Part shown: positions 18,358 through 28,651 of the stretch, in pieces | How positions within the stretch are numbered: position 1 is the first letter of the stretch | Layout of the letters: the number at the start of each line of letters is the position of its first letter | Assembly (NCBI RefSeq): GCF_013282745.1 | Contig: NZ_CP054044.1 | Location: forward strand, 3,224,001-3,288,000 | Length of the DNA stretch: 64,000 bases | Direction: 5' to 3' | Origin: Yersinia bercovieri ATCC 43970 | GTDB taxonomy: Bacteria; Pseudomonadota; Gammaproteobacteria; Enterobacterales; Enterobacteriaceae | Made by a program: the position numbers and the translations under genes | Notes under the pieces: generated by a model | Told to the model about the DNA's origin: nothing | Database searches by the model: none | The model's input: the letters and a program-made list of their open reading frames with translations, nothing else

Positions 18358-19905
18358 ATGGAATTTCTAATGGACCCCTCAATTTGGGCAGGGTTACTGA
18401 CGCTGGTAGTGTTGGAAATTGTTCTGGGTATTGATAACCTGGTATTTATTGCCATTTTGGCCGATAAACTTCCGCCTAAACAACGGGATAAGGCCAGAAT
18501 CATCGGCCTGTCTCTGGCGCTGATTATGCGCCTGGGGCTGTTGTCGGTCATCTCCTGGATGGTCACGCTGACCACACCGCTCTTTAGTGTCGGCAGTTTT
18601 AACTTCTCAGGGCGAGACCTGATTTTGCTGGTGGGGGGGCTATTCCTGCTATTTAAAGCCACCACCGAGCTACATGAGCGGCTGGAGGGTAACCAGCACG
18701 ATGACAGTGCCAATCGCGGTTATGCCAGCTTTTGGGCGGTCGTCGCGCAGATTGTGGTGCTCGATGCCGTCTTCTCACTGGACGCCGTAATTACGGCCGT
18801 GGGGATGGTTAACGACTTAGCCATCATGATGACAGCGGTCGTGATTGCGATGGGTGTGATGCTACTGGCATCAAAAACACTGACCCAGTTTGTCAACGCG
18901 CACCCGACGGTGGTGGTGCTCTGTCTCAGCTTCTTACTGATGATTGGCCTGAGCCTGATTGCTGAAGGCTTTGGTTTCCACATTCCGAAAGGTTACCTCT
19001 ACGCGGCCATCGGCTTCTCTATCCTGATTGAGCTGTTTAATCAGATTGCGCGTCGTAATTTCATCAAACATGAGTCCCGCTTACCAAGACGCCAGCGCAC
19101 CGCTGAAGCTATCATCCGCTTAATGGGCGGTCGTGAGCAGCAGGAGCCGCAAAATGGCGATTCGCAGCAGGCGATGCCGACCGAGGCCGCCTTTGCTGAG
19201 GAGGAGCGTTACATGATAAGCGGCGTGTTAACCCTGGCCTCCCGTTCAATGCGTAGTGTGATGACACCGCGCACTGAGATCTCATGGGTGGACTGTAATC
19301 GTTCACAAGCGGAGATCCGTGAGCAACTGCTCGATACGCCACACAGCCTATTTCCTGTGTGCCGCGACTCACTCGATCAGATAATCGGCGTAGTGCGCGC
19401 CAAAGATCTGTTAGTCGCCATCGAGCGCGGCGACTCAATTTGTGAGTTTGCTGCGGCAACGCCACCTATTGTGGTGCCTGATACCATGGATGTGATTAAT
19501 CTGCTGGGTGTATTGCGCAAAGCAAAAGGCCGCTTAGTGGTGGTGAATGACGAATTTGGCGTCGTGCAGGGGCTGGTTACGCCGTTGGACGTGCTGGAAG
19601 CCATTGCCGGTGAATTCCCTGATGAAGATGAAACGCCGGACATTATAACTGATGGTGATAGCTGGCTGGTGAAAGGGGGGGCAGACTTGCACTCTCTGGA
19701 GCAGGCGCTGGATTGCCAGGAGCTGGTGAGCCCAACCGCTGATTATGCTTCACTTGCCGGTATGCTGCTTTCTCACTCAGGCCATATGCCAACGGTGGGC
19801 GATGTGGTTGAGCTGCATAATCTGCGCTTTGAGATTATGGCTGTGTCAGATTACCGCATCGAACTGGTTCGCATTACCAAGCTGAATAGTGAGTTGGAAG
19901 AGTAA
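18358..19905 (+). CDS. yoaE: TerC-family membrane protein with CBS domains, YoaE
   Basis: A 515-residue inner-membrane protein. Residues 1-235 form a TerC-type metal-transport-like domain with the acidic motifs [15 protein letters not shown] and [17 protein letters not shown]. Two CBS domains follow at about 300-420 ([12 protein letters not shown] and [20 protein letters not shown]). The C terminus is a CorC-HlyC-like transporter-associated domain. The family is linked to metal handling, perhaps manganese export during secretion, but this protein's substrate is not proven. The start at 18358 (MEFLMDPS) matches E. coli YoaE. Confidence 0.93.
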   Translation: MEFLMDPSIWAGLLTLVVLEIVLGIDNLVFIAILADKLPPKQRDKARIIGLSLALIMRLGLLSVISWMVTLTTPLFSVGSFNFSGRDLILLVGGLFLLFKATTELHERLEGNQHDDSANRGYASFWAVVAQIVVLDAVFSLDAVITAVGMVNDLAIMMTAVVIAMGVMLLASKTLTQFVNAHPTVVVLCLSFLLMIGLSLIAEGFGFHIPKGYLYAAIGFSILIELFNQIARRNFIKHESRLPRRQRTAEAIIRLMGGREQQEPQNGDSQQAMPTEAAFAEEERYMISGVLTLASRSMRSVMTPRTEISWVDCNRSQAEIREQLLDTPHSLFPVCRDSLDQIIGVVRAKDLLVAIERGDSICEFAAATPPIVVPDTMDVINLLGVLRKAKGRLVVVNDEFGVVQGLVTPLDVLEAIAGEFPDEDETPDIITDGDSWLVKGGADLHSLEQALDCQELVSPTADYASLAGMLLSHSGHMPTVGDVVELHNLRFEIMAVSDYRIELVRITKLNSELEE

Positions 19906-19932
19906 AAGTGACTGACGGCGTTAAATGCTAAC

Positions 19933-19952
19933 AGGGGAGCTTCGGCTCCCCT
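19933..19952. terminator. Bidirectional hairpin between yoaE and sdaA
   Basis: AGGGGAGC-TTCG-GCTCCCCT is a perfect 8-bp stem with a UUCG tetraloop between convergent genes. The T run is weak. Confidence 0.7.
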
Positions 19953-19983
19953 TACTGATCTGGCAGGCTATCAATTAACGAAA

Positions 19984-21348
19984 TTAATTACACTGCACTT
20001 TAATTGCCAAACCACCACGGGACGTTTCGCGGTATTTAGCATTCATATCTTTGCCGGTCTCAAACATGGTTTCGATCACTTTATCCAGTGAGACGCGCGG
20101 CTCACTGGTACGGCGCATCGCCATACGTGCCGAGTTAATCGCTTTTACCGAGGCGATCGCATTACGTTCAATACAAGGCACTTGTACCTGCCCGGCCACG
20201 GGATCACAAGTCAGCCCCAAATTGTGCTCCATGCCAATCTCAGCGGCGATACAGACCTGAATCGGGCTGGCACCCAGTAACTCGGCCAAACCAGCGGCGG
20301 CCATGGAGCAGGCAACCCCCACTTCGCCCTGACAACCCACTTCAGCCCCAGAAATAGAGGCGTTCATCTTATACAAAATCCCGACAGCGCCAGAGGAGAG
20401 GAAGTAGCGGATAAAGATTTCAGGGGTAACCGGCTCGATAAAGTGATCGTAATAGGCCAGTACTGCCGGGACGATACCACACGCGCCGTTCGTCGGGGCG
20501 GTGACGACACGACCCCCGGCCGCATTCTCTTCGTTAACCGCCAGTGCGTACATATTGACCCAGTCAATGACGTTCATTGGGTCATGGGAGAGTTTATCGG
20601 AGGAGACTAGCAAGCGACGCAACGCAGCAGCACGGCGTGGTACACGCAGTGGGCCGGGTAACACGCCCTCGGTATTTAGGCCACGATCGATACAGGCCCG
20701 CATGGTCTGCCAGATGGCGGTGAAATAAGCGTCAATCTCCTCTTTACTGTGCATCGCTAGCTCATTTTGCATCACCATCCCGGAGATGGACATGCCGGTT
20801 TGTTCGCAGTTAGCCAGAATTTCTTCCGCAGAATTAAACGGATAGGGCACGCTAACGGCATTGACCACCGCTTTACCAAAGTGCTCTTCATCAACGATAA
20901 AACCACCGCCGATGGAGTAGTAGGTTTTGCTCAGGATTTTCTCATCACCGGCAAAGGCGTGAATTTGCATCCCATTTTCGTGTAGCGGCAGATTATCACT
21001 ACGGAACACCATTCCGCCCTCACGAGGGAAGTCCACTTCATGCAAGCCATTGGCCAACATCAGTTTTTGGCGTAATTCCACATCACGAATAAAGGCAGGA
21101 ATACCATCGATATCCACGGTGTCAGGCATATTGCCCGCCAACCCCATAATAATCGCGATATCAGTGTGGTGACCTTTACCGGTCAGTGACAAGGAGCCGT
21201 AAACATCCACGGCGACACGCGTGACAGATGGCATCAGCCCTTGAGTCACCAGCAAATCAGCAAATTCCTTGCCAGCTTTCATTGGCCCAACGGTATGGGA
21301 GCTGGATGGACCGATACCAATCTTGAACATATCAAAAACGCTAATCAC
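19984..21348 (-). CDS. sdaA: L-serine dehydratase
   Basis: A 454-residue Fe-S enzyme converting L-serine to pyruvate and ammonia. The beta domain begins MISVFDMFKIGIGPSSSHTVGPM. The alpha domain contains TNGACGIVPAVLAYY, GCQGEVGVACSMAAAGLAE and CDPVAGQVQVPCIERNA, which provide the cluster-binding cysteines. Length equals E. coli SdaA. Placement between yoaE and nudL-pabB supports sdaA rather than sdaB. Confidence 0.95.
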   Translation of the reverse strand: MISVFDMFKIGIGPSSSHTVGPMKAGKEFADLLVTQGLMPSVTRVAVDVYGSLSLTGKGHHTDIAIIMGLAGNMPDTVDIDGIPAFIRDVELRQKLMLANGLHEVDFPREGGMVFRSDNLPLHENGMQIHAFAGDEKILSKTYYSIGGGFIVDEEHFGKAVVNAVSVPYPFNSAEEILANCEQTGMSISGMVMQNELAMHSKEEIDAYFTAIWQTMRACIDRGLNTEGVLPGPLRVPRRAAALRRLLVSSDKLSHDPMNVIDWVNMYALAVNEENAAGGRVVTAPTNGACGIVPAVLAYYDHFIEPVTPEIFIRYFLSSGAVGILYKMNASISGAEVGCQGEVGVACSMAAAGLAELLGASPIQVCIAAEIGMEHNLGLTCDPVAGQVQVPCIERNAIASVKAINSARMAMRRTSEPRVSLDKVIETMFETGKDMNAKYRETSRGGLAIKVQCN

Positions 21349-21841
21349 GCTAAAACTCCTTCACAACGCATCTTGTTATTCTATCGCATAGGGCAGCTAA
21401 GAATATCTGTATTAAGTATAAACGTTCTGTGGCTGGCGGCAGATAACTTCGCATCAAATACCGAGGTGAGGTCATGGTGATATCAGTCATGCCATCACAG
21501 AGCGCTGTTAATTTGGGTACTACTGGTGTCGGCGGTATCAAGTTGATACCGCAACAGTTACCTATCACTATTCGCAACAGCGTAGGGTGATATCGGCTTT
21601 TTTACTCTCAGCTTTTAACCTTATATATTTAGTGGTTTATTTTGATGAAAGATATTTTACAGATATTTCATAACGCTGACAGGCAAGTTTACAGTTTTTT
21701 TAAAAAGGATGTGCAGGGAAAATAGAGTAAAAATCGATGTGATGGGGTGATAGGGATCGCTTTATGCTGTATTTCAGTTTTATAAAGGGAAACGTTGTGA
21801 AGCGGATCACCCAGTATCCATGCCTGGAGTATGGGATTAGA
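21349..21841. other. sdaA promoter region
   Basis: About 490 bp between sdaA and the nudL stop. A perfect 9-bp hairpin or operator, GCGGTATCA-agt-TGATACCGC, spans 21532-21552 in the sdaA leader or promoter. No gene was seen. Confidence 0.5.
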
Positions 21842-22456
21842 TTAAATACTCACCTGTTGTGCCAATCGGCGGATAATCGCCGCTGTCAGCCCCCAAACAA
21901 ACTGGCGCTCATACCAAGATAGATAGACCCGGTGATTGATTCCACCGCGATGGATATCCAGTGAATAGTAGCGGGAGAGACTCAGCGCCTCGTGTAACGG
22001 CATTTCAAATAGCCCCGCGACCTCATCTTCATTGCCATGAAAAGCAATATTGTCGGGGACTAAACCGACAATCGGCGTGACCTGATAGCCGCTGGAGCTA
22101 TCCAGTGGGGCCAGTTGCCCTAGGACATGCACTGCGCTGGCAGGGATCGCGACCTCCTCCTCAGCTTCCCGCAGGGCGGTCTCAATCAGTGAACTATCTG
22201 TTGGATCGGCTTTGCCGCCGGGGAAGGCGACCTGACCGGCATGCTTACGCAAATGAGTTGATCGCCGGGTTAATAGCAACGTAGGTTCTGGCCGACAAAT
22301 TATCGGAATTAATACCGCCGCATGGCGACTATTAGCAGAGAAACAGCCCGGCTGCGGCAGCTGTAATTGGAAGCGGCTGATAAATTCAGGCAGTGTTTTT
22401 CCGATCAGCGATCTATTTACACCATTCACCCACAAGTCACTCACGGAGTCTCTCAC
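21842..22456 (-). CDS. nudL: Nudix hydrolase NudL (CoA pyrophosphatase type)
   Basis: A roughly 200-residue Nudix enzyme of the NudL/YeaB group, proposed to hydrolyse CoA and related pyrophosphates. The Nudix box is clear: G-G-K-A-D...[11 protein letters not shown] near residues 78-100, preceded by [14 protein letters not shown], the UPF0035 signature. The start is uncertain: GTG at 22456 gives 204 residues, and an internal GTG nine codons later would fit E. coli better. It follows pabB with almost no gap, so the two are translationally coupled. Confidence 0.92.
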   Translation of the reverse strand: MRDSVSDLWVNGVNRSLIGKTLPEFISRFQLQLPQPGCFSANSRHAAVLIPIICRPEPTLLLTRRSTHLRKHAGQVAFPGGKADPTDSSLIETALREAEEEVAIPASAVHVLGQLAPLDSSSGYQVTPIVGLVPDNIAFHGNEDEVAGLFEMPLHEALSLSRYYSLDIHRGGINHRVYLSWYERQFVWGLTAAIIRRLAQQVSI

Positions 22457-22459
22457 TCA

Positions 22460-23848
22460 TCAGTTATCCCTGCTTAAAAACGAGACATTTTCAAGTTGTG
22501 GCAAAATGCGGGCGATTTTATCAAATGTCTCCTGATATTCAGCCTGCTCCTGACTATCGGCCACAATACCACCGCCAGCAGAGCAGTAAATTTTGCCGTT
22601 TTCAGTCAATAGGGTGCGGATAGTGATGTTGGTGTCCATTGTGCCACAGCAACTAATATAGCCAATGTTACCGCAGTAAGCATTGCGCCGATGCGGCTCC
22701 AACTGCTCGATAATTTCCATCGCCCGGATTTTGGGGGCGCCGGTTATCGAACCACCGGGGAAACAGGCGCGGAGCAGTGCCGTCGCTGGGCACTCTGCGG
22801 GTAGGGTGGCGGTAATGGTGCTGACCAAATGGTGCACCGCCGGAAAGGGTTCAACCACGAATAATTCAGGCACCCGCACGCTGCCCGGTTGAGCCACTCG
22901 GCCGATATCGTTGCGTAGCAGATCGACAATCATCAGATTTTCCGCCTGATCTTTGCTGGAGTTCGCCAGCCGTGCCGCTTGTAAGCTGTCCTGTTCGGGG
23001 TCTGCCAGCCGTGGCAGTGTGCCCTTGATTGGGCGCGTCTGGATCTGCTGGTTTTCCAGCCATATGAAGCGCTCAGGTGAGACGCTCAGTATCGCGTTGC
23101 CGGGCAGACGTATAAAGGCGGAAAAAGGCGCGCGATTACTGCGGCTTAAAGCGAGAAAGGCCTGCCACTCATCGCCCTGATAGTCAGCGCTAAATCTTTG
23201 CGCCAGATTGATCTGATAGCAGTCGCCGCTGTGTAGATAGGCCTGAATCTGGCGGAACTTTTCGCCATACTGTTGGCGCGACATATTGGCCTGCCATGGG
23301 CTGGTGAGTGCAAATGGTGTGACAGTGTCACGCGTCTTTTGCTGTTGCAGCCACTGTAGGCGCGGCCCGGCATCACCATGGCAAATCAGAGTCAGCTGCT
23401 GCAACTGGTGATCGGCAATCAGTGCCCAGTCATACAAGCCAACGGCCATATCGGGTAAGGTGATATCTGGCTCGGCCAGTGTGGGGATTTTCTCAATTCG
23501 GCGGCCCAGATCATAACCAAATAGCCCCAATGCGCCGCCCAAAAATGGCAGGTCGGGATGTGGTGATATGGGTGGCGCGAATTTATCCAACTCTTGCTGC
23601 AATAAAGAGAATGGGTCTGCGGATGAGACTATTGACCCCTGAGCACGGGCAATTTCAGTCTGTTCCCCTCGTGTCGTGAGCGTGACCAATGGGTCGGCGA
23701 CCAAAATATCAAAACGATTATGGGCGTGCTCGGCGAATCCGGAGTGCAACAGCATGGCCCAGGCCTGATGGGCAAGTGGCGTAAATTGCTGGAGCAGGGC
23801 GTTAGGCTGATAGGGCAATGCTGTGAAGGTCAGGGGTTTTACACTCAT
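22460..23848 (-). CDS. pabB: Aminodeoxychorismate synthase component I
   Basis: A 462-residue chorismate-binding enzyme that with PabA makes 4-amino-4-deoxychorismate for folate synthesis. Key sequence: QINLAQRF, IQTRPIKGTLPR (the Lys of the PIKGT motif forms the covalent intermediate), ENLMIVDLLRNDIGRV, and FPGGSITGAPKIRAMEII. The ATG at 23848 (MSVKPLTF) replaces a longer upstream reading. It heads a pabB-nudL pair. Confidence 0.94.
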   Translation of the reverse strand: MSVKPLTFTALPYQPNALLQQFTPLAHQAWAMLLHSGFAEHAHNRFDILVADPLVTLTTRGEQTEIARAQGSIVSSADPFSLLQQELDKFAPPISPHPDLPFLGGALGLFGYDLGRRIEKIPTLAEPDITLPDMAVGLYDWALIADHQLQQLTLICHGDAGPRLQWLQQQKTRDTVTPFALTSPWQANMSRQQYGEKFRQIQAYLHSGDCYQINLAQRFSADYQGDEWQAFLALSRSNRAPFSAFIRLPGNAILSVSPERFIWLENQQIQTRPIKGTLPRLADPEQDSLQAARLANSSKDQAENLMIVDLLRNDIGRVAQPGSVRVPELFVVEPFPAVHHLVSTITATLPAECPATALLRACFPGGSITGAPKIRAMEIIEQLEPHRRNAYCGNIGYISCCGTMDTNITIRTLLTENGKIYCSAGGGIVADSQEQAEYQETFDKIARILPQLENVSFLSRDN

Positions 23849-24019
23849 GTGTCGCGACTCTTTTCTTTCGGCTGGAGAGGGGGCTGGTGAACATTGGGCC
23901 GTGGAGGAGATTAGCATAAATCACCGGCGGGTTGGCGTCACTTCTGCATAGAGCAGCCAATTCACCGTAGAGTAGAATAAACAGGTATACTTGAACAATT
24001 ATATCCAGGAGATAAATCA

Positions 24020-24277
24020 ATGCTAGCGGGTATGCCTTCACTCTCCCATGAGGAGCAGCAAGAAGCTGTTGAACGTATTCATCAATTCATGTCGGAAGGT
24101 ATGAGCAGTGGTGAGGCGATTGCGTTGGTCGCCGCAGAGATCCGTGAGCGGCATCAGGATGATCCACAGGCCATGGCTATCTTTGAAGACACTGACTTCG
24201 ATGAGCACGAGGAGTCTGATTATCGCCGTGATAATGAGCCAGATGCGGATGAGATCGAAGATCACTATGAGGGGTAG
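24020..24277 (+). CDS. yoaH: UPF0181 protein YoaH
   Basis: An 85-residue acidic protein starting [20 protein letters not shown] with a strongly acidic C-terminal tail. It matches YoaH, a conserved enteric protein of unknown role next to pabB. An AGGAG site (TCCAGGAG) precedes the ATG. Confidence 0.92.
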   Translation: MLAGMPSLSHEEQQEAVERIHQFMSEGMSSGEAIALVAAEIRERHQDDPQAMAIFEDTDFDEHEESDYRRDNEPDADEIEDHYEG

Positions 24278-24293
24278 TTGCCGATTAAGCCGC

Positions 24294-24321
24294 AAAACCC
24301 GCCATTAATGGCGGGTTTTTA
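24294..24321. terminator. Shared terminator of yoaH and purT
   Basis: AAAACCCGCC-attaat-GGCGGGTTTTT with A and T runs on both sides, between convergent genes. Confidence 0.9.
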
Positions 24322-24333
24322 TTGGGATAATGG

Positions 24334-25515
24334 TTACTGCCCACTTACCACGACAGCTGCCGCCGCCCGCTTCGCCACCGCAATGGCGGTGCTAATATCA
24401 TCAGCAACTGCCAGCGCCACGCCTAAGCGCCGCTTACCGGCAATTTCCGGCTTACCGAATAAGCGAATTTGCGTATCACCCGTCAGCGCGGTTTCCAGCC
24501 CGTGGTAATGGATATTTTGGCTGGTTAATTCAGGCAAAATAACGGCTGATGCAGCCGCGCCATATTGGCGGATAGTGCCAATTGGCAGCCCAAGAAATGC
24601 GCGAACATGTAACGCGAATTCAGACATATTTTGCGAAATCAGGGTCACCATACCGGTATCATGTGGGCGTGGTGAGACTTCGCTGAAAATAACCTCATCG
24701 CCACACACAAACAACTCGACACCAAATAGCCCGTGACCGCTCAATGCCGTGACCACCTGCGAGGCTATCTCTTGCGCCCGCGCTAATGCCACCGCGCTCA
24801 TCGCCTGTGGTTGCCAGGATTCACGGTAATCGCCATCTTCCTGACGGTGACCAATAGGTGCGCAGAAATGAGTGCCATCAACAGCGCTGATGGTCAGCAG
24901 GGTAATTTCAAAATCAAAGTTTACCAGCCCCTCGACAATCACCCGCCCGCCGCCCGCACGGCCACCCAGTTGGGCGTAATCCCACGCCGCCTTAAGCTGC
25001 TCTTCATGGCGGATCAGACTCTGCCCTTTACCGGAAGAACTCATCACCGGCTTCACAATGCACGGATAGCCAATGTCACTCACCGCCTGGCGAAATGCGC
25101 TCTCGGTATCAGCGAAACGGTAGCTGGAGGTGGGTAATTGTAACGTTTCAGCTGCCAGACGGCGAATCCCTTCACGGTTCATCGTTAGGCGGGTCGCTTC
25201 GGCACAGGGCACCACCCGTTGCCCCATCTTCTCTAATTCAACCAGCATATCGGTGGCGATAGCTTCAATCTCCGGCACGATATAGTGAGGTTTTTCCTGC
25301 TCAACTAACTGCTTTAGCGCCGCACCATCCAGCATGTTAATCACATGGCTACGATGGGCGACATGCATCGCAGGCGCATCTGCGTAGCGATCAACAGCAA
25401 TCACTTCCAGCCCCAGTCGCTGGCACTCAATCGCCACCTCTTTGCCCAACTCGCCAGAGCCTAGCAGCATGACACGGGTAGCGCCTGGGCGCAGTGCGGT
25501 TCCAATTGTTAGCAT
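24334..25515 (-). CDS. purT: Formate-dependent phosphoribosylglycinamide formyltransferase
   Basis: A 393-residue ATP-grasp enzyme that formylates GAR using formate and ATP in purine synthesis, the alternative to PurN. Seen: [20 protein letters not shown] (nucleotide-binding N domain), [28 protein letters not shown] (ATP-grasp) and [14 protein letters not shown]. The start at 25515 ([15 protein letters not shown]) matches E. coli PurT and drops an 11-codon upstream extension. A PurR site was not identified. Confidence 0.95.
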   Translation of the reverse strand: MLTIGTALRPGATRVMLLGSGELGKEVAIECQRLGLEVIAVDRYADAPAMHVAHRSHVINMLDGAALKQLVEQEKPHYIVPEIEAIATDMLVELEKMGQRVVPCAEATRLTMNREGIRRLAAETLQLPTSSYRFADTESAFRQAVSDIGYPCIVKPVMSSSGKGQSLIRHEEQLKAAWDYAQLGGRAGGGRVIVEGLVNFDFEITLLTISAVDGTHFCAPIGHRQEDGDYRESWQPQAMSAVALARAQEIASQVVTALSGHGLFGVELFVCGDEVIFSEVSPRPHDTGMVTLISQNMSEFALHVRAFLGLPIGTIRQYGAAASAVILPELTSQNIHYHGLETALTGDTQIRLFGKPEIAGKRRLGVALAVADDISTAIAVAKRAAAAVVVSGQ

Positions 25516-25853
25516 AGTGAGATACCTAATCTGTGTGAGATGACACATTCATTCGACGTGCAATTAATTTTATGGGCGTCAGTATAGAGTAAAACAGCAA
25601 CGAAAACGATTGCGTATCCAGCCGAACAGCGGGTGTTGGCGCATTTATTCCGTGAATTTTTGCGGAAATAATATCCCACTAATGAGTCCTGGCAGGATGA
25701 ATGTGCGGCTTGTGGGGCTGCAGCAGGGCTATTTTGCGCCAGCTTTACACTATTGTTCCGGCGATGGCCCCATTTCTGGTATTATCGCGCCAAAATATTG
25801 CGCTTGCCTTCAGGCCATCGCTGCCATTCCATCCAGTTATAAGAGTTATTGCC

Positions 25854-27236
25854 GTGAGCACAACTTCCTTCTCTTCCCTGACACTGCCTGCTGAGCAGTT
25901 GTCCAATCTTAATGAACTTGGCTATACCGAAATGACACCGGTACAAGCCGCAGCGCTGCCGGCAATCCTCAACGGGCAGGATGTCCGGGCGAAGGCCAAA
26001 ACCGGTAGCGGTAAAACCGCGGCATTCGGCATTGGTTTGCTAGACAAAATTGCGGTGGGTGAGTTTGTGACTCAAGCACTGGTGCTGTGTCCGACCCGCG
26101 AATTGGCCGATCAGGTCAGCAAAGAGCTGCGCCGCCTGGCCCGTTTCACTCAGAACATCAAAATCCTGACCTTGTGTGGTGGTCAGCCAATGGGCCATCA
26201 ACTGGATTCTCTGGTACATGCGCCACATATCGTGGTGGGTACGCCGGGGCGCATTCAGGAACATTTACGCAAAAAAACGCTGGTTCTTGATGATCTCAAA
26301 ATTCTAGTTTTGGATGAAGCTGATCGCATGTTGGATATGGGTTTCACCGATGCCATTGACGATGTGATTGCTTACACCCCGCCACAGCGCCAAACACTGC
26401 TGTTCTCCGCCACTTATCCGGCTGGAATTGAACAAATTAGTGCGCGGGTGCAGCGCCAGCCGGTCAATGTTGAAGTGGATGATGGGGATGAGGCGCCCGC
26501 CATCGAGCAGCTGTTCTTTGAAACCACTCGCGAAAAACGGTTACCGCTGCTGATCTCGGTACTTAGCCACTATCAGCCGGCATCTGCGGTGGTATTTTGT
26601 AACACCAAAAAAGATTGCCAAAGCGTCTATGAGGCCTTGGAGTCCCGTGGCATCAGTGTGCTGGCGTTGCACGGTGACTTAGAGCAACGTGACCGTGATC
26701 AGGTGTTGGTCCGCTTTGCTAATCGTAGCTGCCGCGTACTGGTGGCAACAGATGTTGCCGCCCGGGGTCTGGATATTAAAGACCTGGAGCTGGTGGTTAA
26801 CTTTGAACTGGCGTTTGATCCCGAAGTTCACGTACACCGCATTGGTCGTACCGGGCGGGCAGGGATGAGTGGTCTTGCCGTCAGCCTGTGTACGCCGCAA
26901 GAGATGACCCGCGCCCACGCGATTGAGGATTATCTGCAAATTAAGCTGAAATGGACGCCAGCAGATCAGTTGAGCCGCAGTGCTAACACCATGCTGGAGC
27001 CAGAAATGGTGACCTTATGCATCGACGGTGGGCGCAAAGCAAAAATTCGGCCCGGCGACATTCTGGGTGCATTAACCGGTGATGCCGGTTTAACTGCGGC
27101 GGATGTGGGTAAAATCGACATGTTCCCTGTTCATGCTTATGTTGCCATCCGCAAGGCCAGCGCTAAACGCGCCTTACAGCAGCTGCAACAGGGCAAGATT
27201 AAAGGCAAAAACTGCAAAGCCCGGTTATTAAAATAA
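25854..27236 (+). CDS. dbpA: ATP-dependent RNA helicase DbpA
   Basis: A 460-residue DEAD-box helicase that helps assemble the 50S subunit. Motifs in order: Q motif (MTPVQAAALP), AKTGSGKTAAF (I), PTRELADQV (Ia), LDEADRM (II), LFSAT (III), VATDVAARGLDIK (V) and HRIGRTGRAG (VI). The C-terminal RNA-binding domain, which targets hairpin 92 of 23S rRNA, begins about residue 385. It carries the conserved DGGRKAKIRPGDILGALTGD. A GTG start at 25854 is chosen: it aligns with E. coli, whereas the in-frame sequence upstream looks non-coding. Confidence 0.94.
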   Translation: MSTTSFSSLTLPAEQLSNLNELGYTEMTPVQAAALPAILNGQDVRAKAKTGSGKTAAFGIGLLDKIAVGEFVTQALVLCPTRELADQVSKELRRLARFTQNIKILTLCGGQPMGHQLDSLVHAPHIVVGTPGRIQEHLRKKTLVLDDLKILVLDEADRMLDMGFTDAIDDVIAYTPPQRQTLLFSATYPAGIEQISARVQRQPVNVEVDDGDEAPAIEQLFFETTREKRLPLLISVLSHYQPASAVVFCNTKKDCQSVYEALESRGISVLALHGDLEQRDRDQVLVRFANRSCRVLVATDVAARGLDIKDLELVVNFELAFDPEVHVHRIGRTGRAGMSGLAVSLCTPQEMTRAHAIEDYLQIKLKWTPADQLSRSANTMLEPEMVTLCIDGGRKAKIRPGDILGALTGDAGLTAADVGKIDMFPVHAYVAIRKASAKRALQQLQQGKIKGKNCKARLLK

Positions 27237-27284
27237 TCACAGTGGGGCGATGGAGGTTGCATCCCCCCGATAAATCACATTATA

Positions 27285-27300
27285 CTGTGTTTATGTACAG
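27285..27300 (+). promoter_or_regulatory. LexA (SOS) box before yebG
   Basis: CTGT-gtttatgt-ACAG, with flanking TA and TT as in the consensus, lies 30 bp before the yebG start. YebG is a classic SOS gene. Confidence 0.92.
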
Positions 27301-27329
27301 TTATCTGTAAGCAAAAAGGACATTTATTC

Positions 27330-27650
27330 ATGGCCGTTGAAATAAAATTCGTCGTGGTAAGACAGGGTGAGGAAAAAATGACTTTCACAACCAAAAAAGA
27401 AGCCGATGCCTACGATAAAATGCTGGATTTGGCGGACAACTTATCTGAATGGTTGTCACAAGCGCCGCTATCGCTCGAAGAAGAGCAGCGCGAAGTGCTG
27501 AGTTTCTTCCTGGCAGAAAATAAAGATGCATTGGGGCAAATTCTCCGCGGTATCAGCCCTGCGGCCCCTGCCGATGGGCAACCAAAAGCCAAGTCTGAAA
27601 AAAGTGTGACCGAGAAAAAAGCCAAACCTGAAGAAAATCAAGCTGCTTAA
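27330..27650 (+). CDS. yebG: SOS-induced protein YebG
   Basis: A 106-residue DNA-damage-inducible protein of unknown activity. The N-terminal MAVEIKFVVVRQGEEKMTF and the following acidic helix region match YebG. The C terminus is a Lys/Ala/Glu-rich tail (about 75-106). The LexA box just upstream shows SOS control. A good AAAAGGA site precedes the ATG. Confidence 0.93.
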   Translation: MAVEIKFVVVRQGEEKMTFTTKKEADAYDKMLDLADNLSEWLSQAPLSLEEEQREVLSFFLAENKDALGQILRGISPAAPADGQPKAKSEKSVTEKKAKPEENQAA

Positions 27651-27998
<348 letters not shown>

Positions 27999-28103
27999 TT
28001 ACGCAACGCTAACACGTTGATGCTGCAATATTGTTCACTCTGTAACCTACATCTCAATCATCGTTCCGGCCAGCGGATGGCAATAATAATATGCGGAGGA
28101 ACG

Positions 28104-28460
28104 ATGAGAAAGAGAGGACTCTCCTTGATATTGGTTGCCATATCGGCAGCTATCACTGGTAGTGTGCAGGCCCAAGAGCCGCGAGTAGCGAAAGTGCCTA
28201 CTTGTATCGGTTTAAATCAATCTCAAGTCGCAACTCAGGTCAAACGAGATTTTCTGCAAAATCGAATCACTCGCTGGGAGAGAGACAAAAAGCTGTTGGG
28301 CACAGATAAACCAGTCGTTTGGATCAGTGCCGTCGATATCAGCGGTAAGGATGATGTCTGGCTAGTTCCATTGGTCGCACGTGGTAATAAGGGCGATAAA
28401 ACCTATCAAGTGGTGTTGGACTGTAAGGCAGGCAGCATAACCTATACCCTGCGTCCTTGA
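28104..28460 (+). CDS. yebF: Secreted protein YebF
   Basis: A 118-residue exported protein with signal peptide MRKRGLSLILVAISAAITGSVQA (about 1-23). Two cysteines lie in the mature part (PTCIGLN and VLDCKAG), as in E. coli YebF and the related colicin M immunity protein. E. coli YebF is carried into the medium through OmpF/OmpC. The ATG at 28104 has GGAGGA before it. The neighbours yebG and ptrB support the call. Confidence 0.9.
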   Translation: MRKRGLSLILVAISAAITGSVQAQEPRVAKVPTCIGLNQSQVATQVKRDFLQNRITRWERDKKLLGTDKPVVWISAVDISGKDDVWLVPLVARGNKGDKTYQVVLDCKAGSITYTLRP

Positions 28461-28493
28461 AGCCGCAATACCAAAATTAAGCTAATCATGCCC

Positions 28494-28529
28494 AAGCAGG
28501 TGCTGGTGCTAATATACCAGCACCTGCTT
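28494..28529 (+). terminator. Hairpin after yebF
   Basis: A perfect 14-bp stem, AAGCAGGTGCTGGT with ACCAGCACCTGCTT, begins 34 bp after the yebF stop. Only a weak T run follows, so it may protect mRNA ends as well as terminate. Confidence 0.65.
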
Positions 28530-28651
28530 ATCACCTTGTTAATCATTGCATTAGCCCATTCTGACTGAATTATCTGCAACTGCTGCTGCTTGGCAGCCGC
28601 AGGTAATCGTGTCACTCTCGTGTTAACGAACACAGATGGATAACTCAACTA

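Noticed and set aside
17978..18370. 130-codon reading frame before yoaE
   Set aside because: Composition is not protein-like and it overlaps the real yoaE start; more likely the yoaE leader.
28104..28460. Calling this gene yebY
   Set aside because: The true yebY is at 35338; sequence and neighbours show this is yebF.
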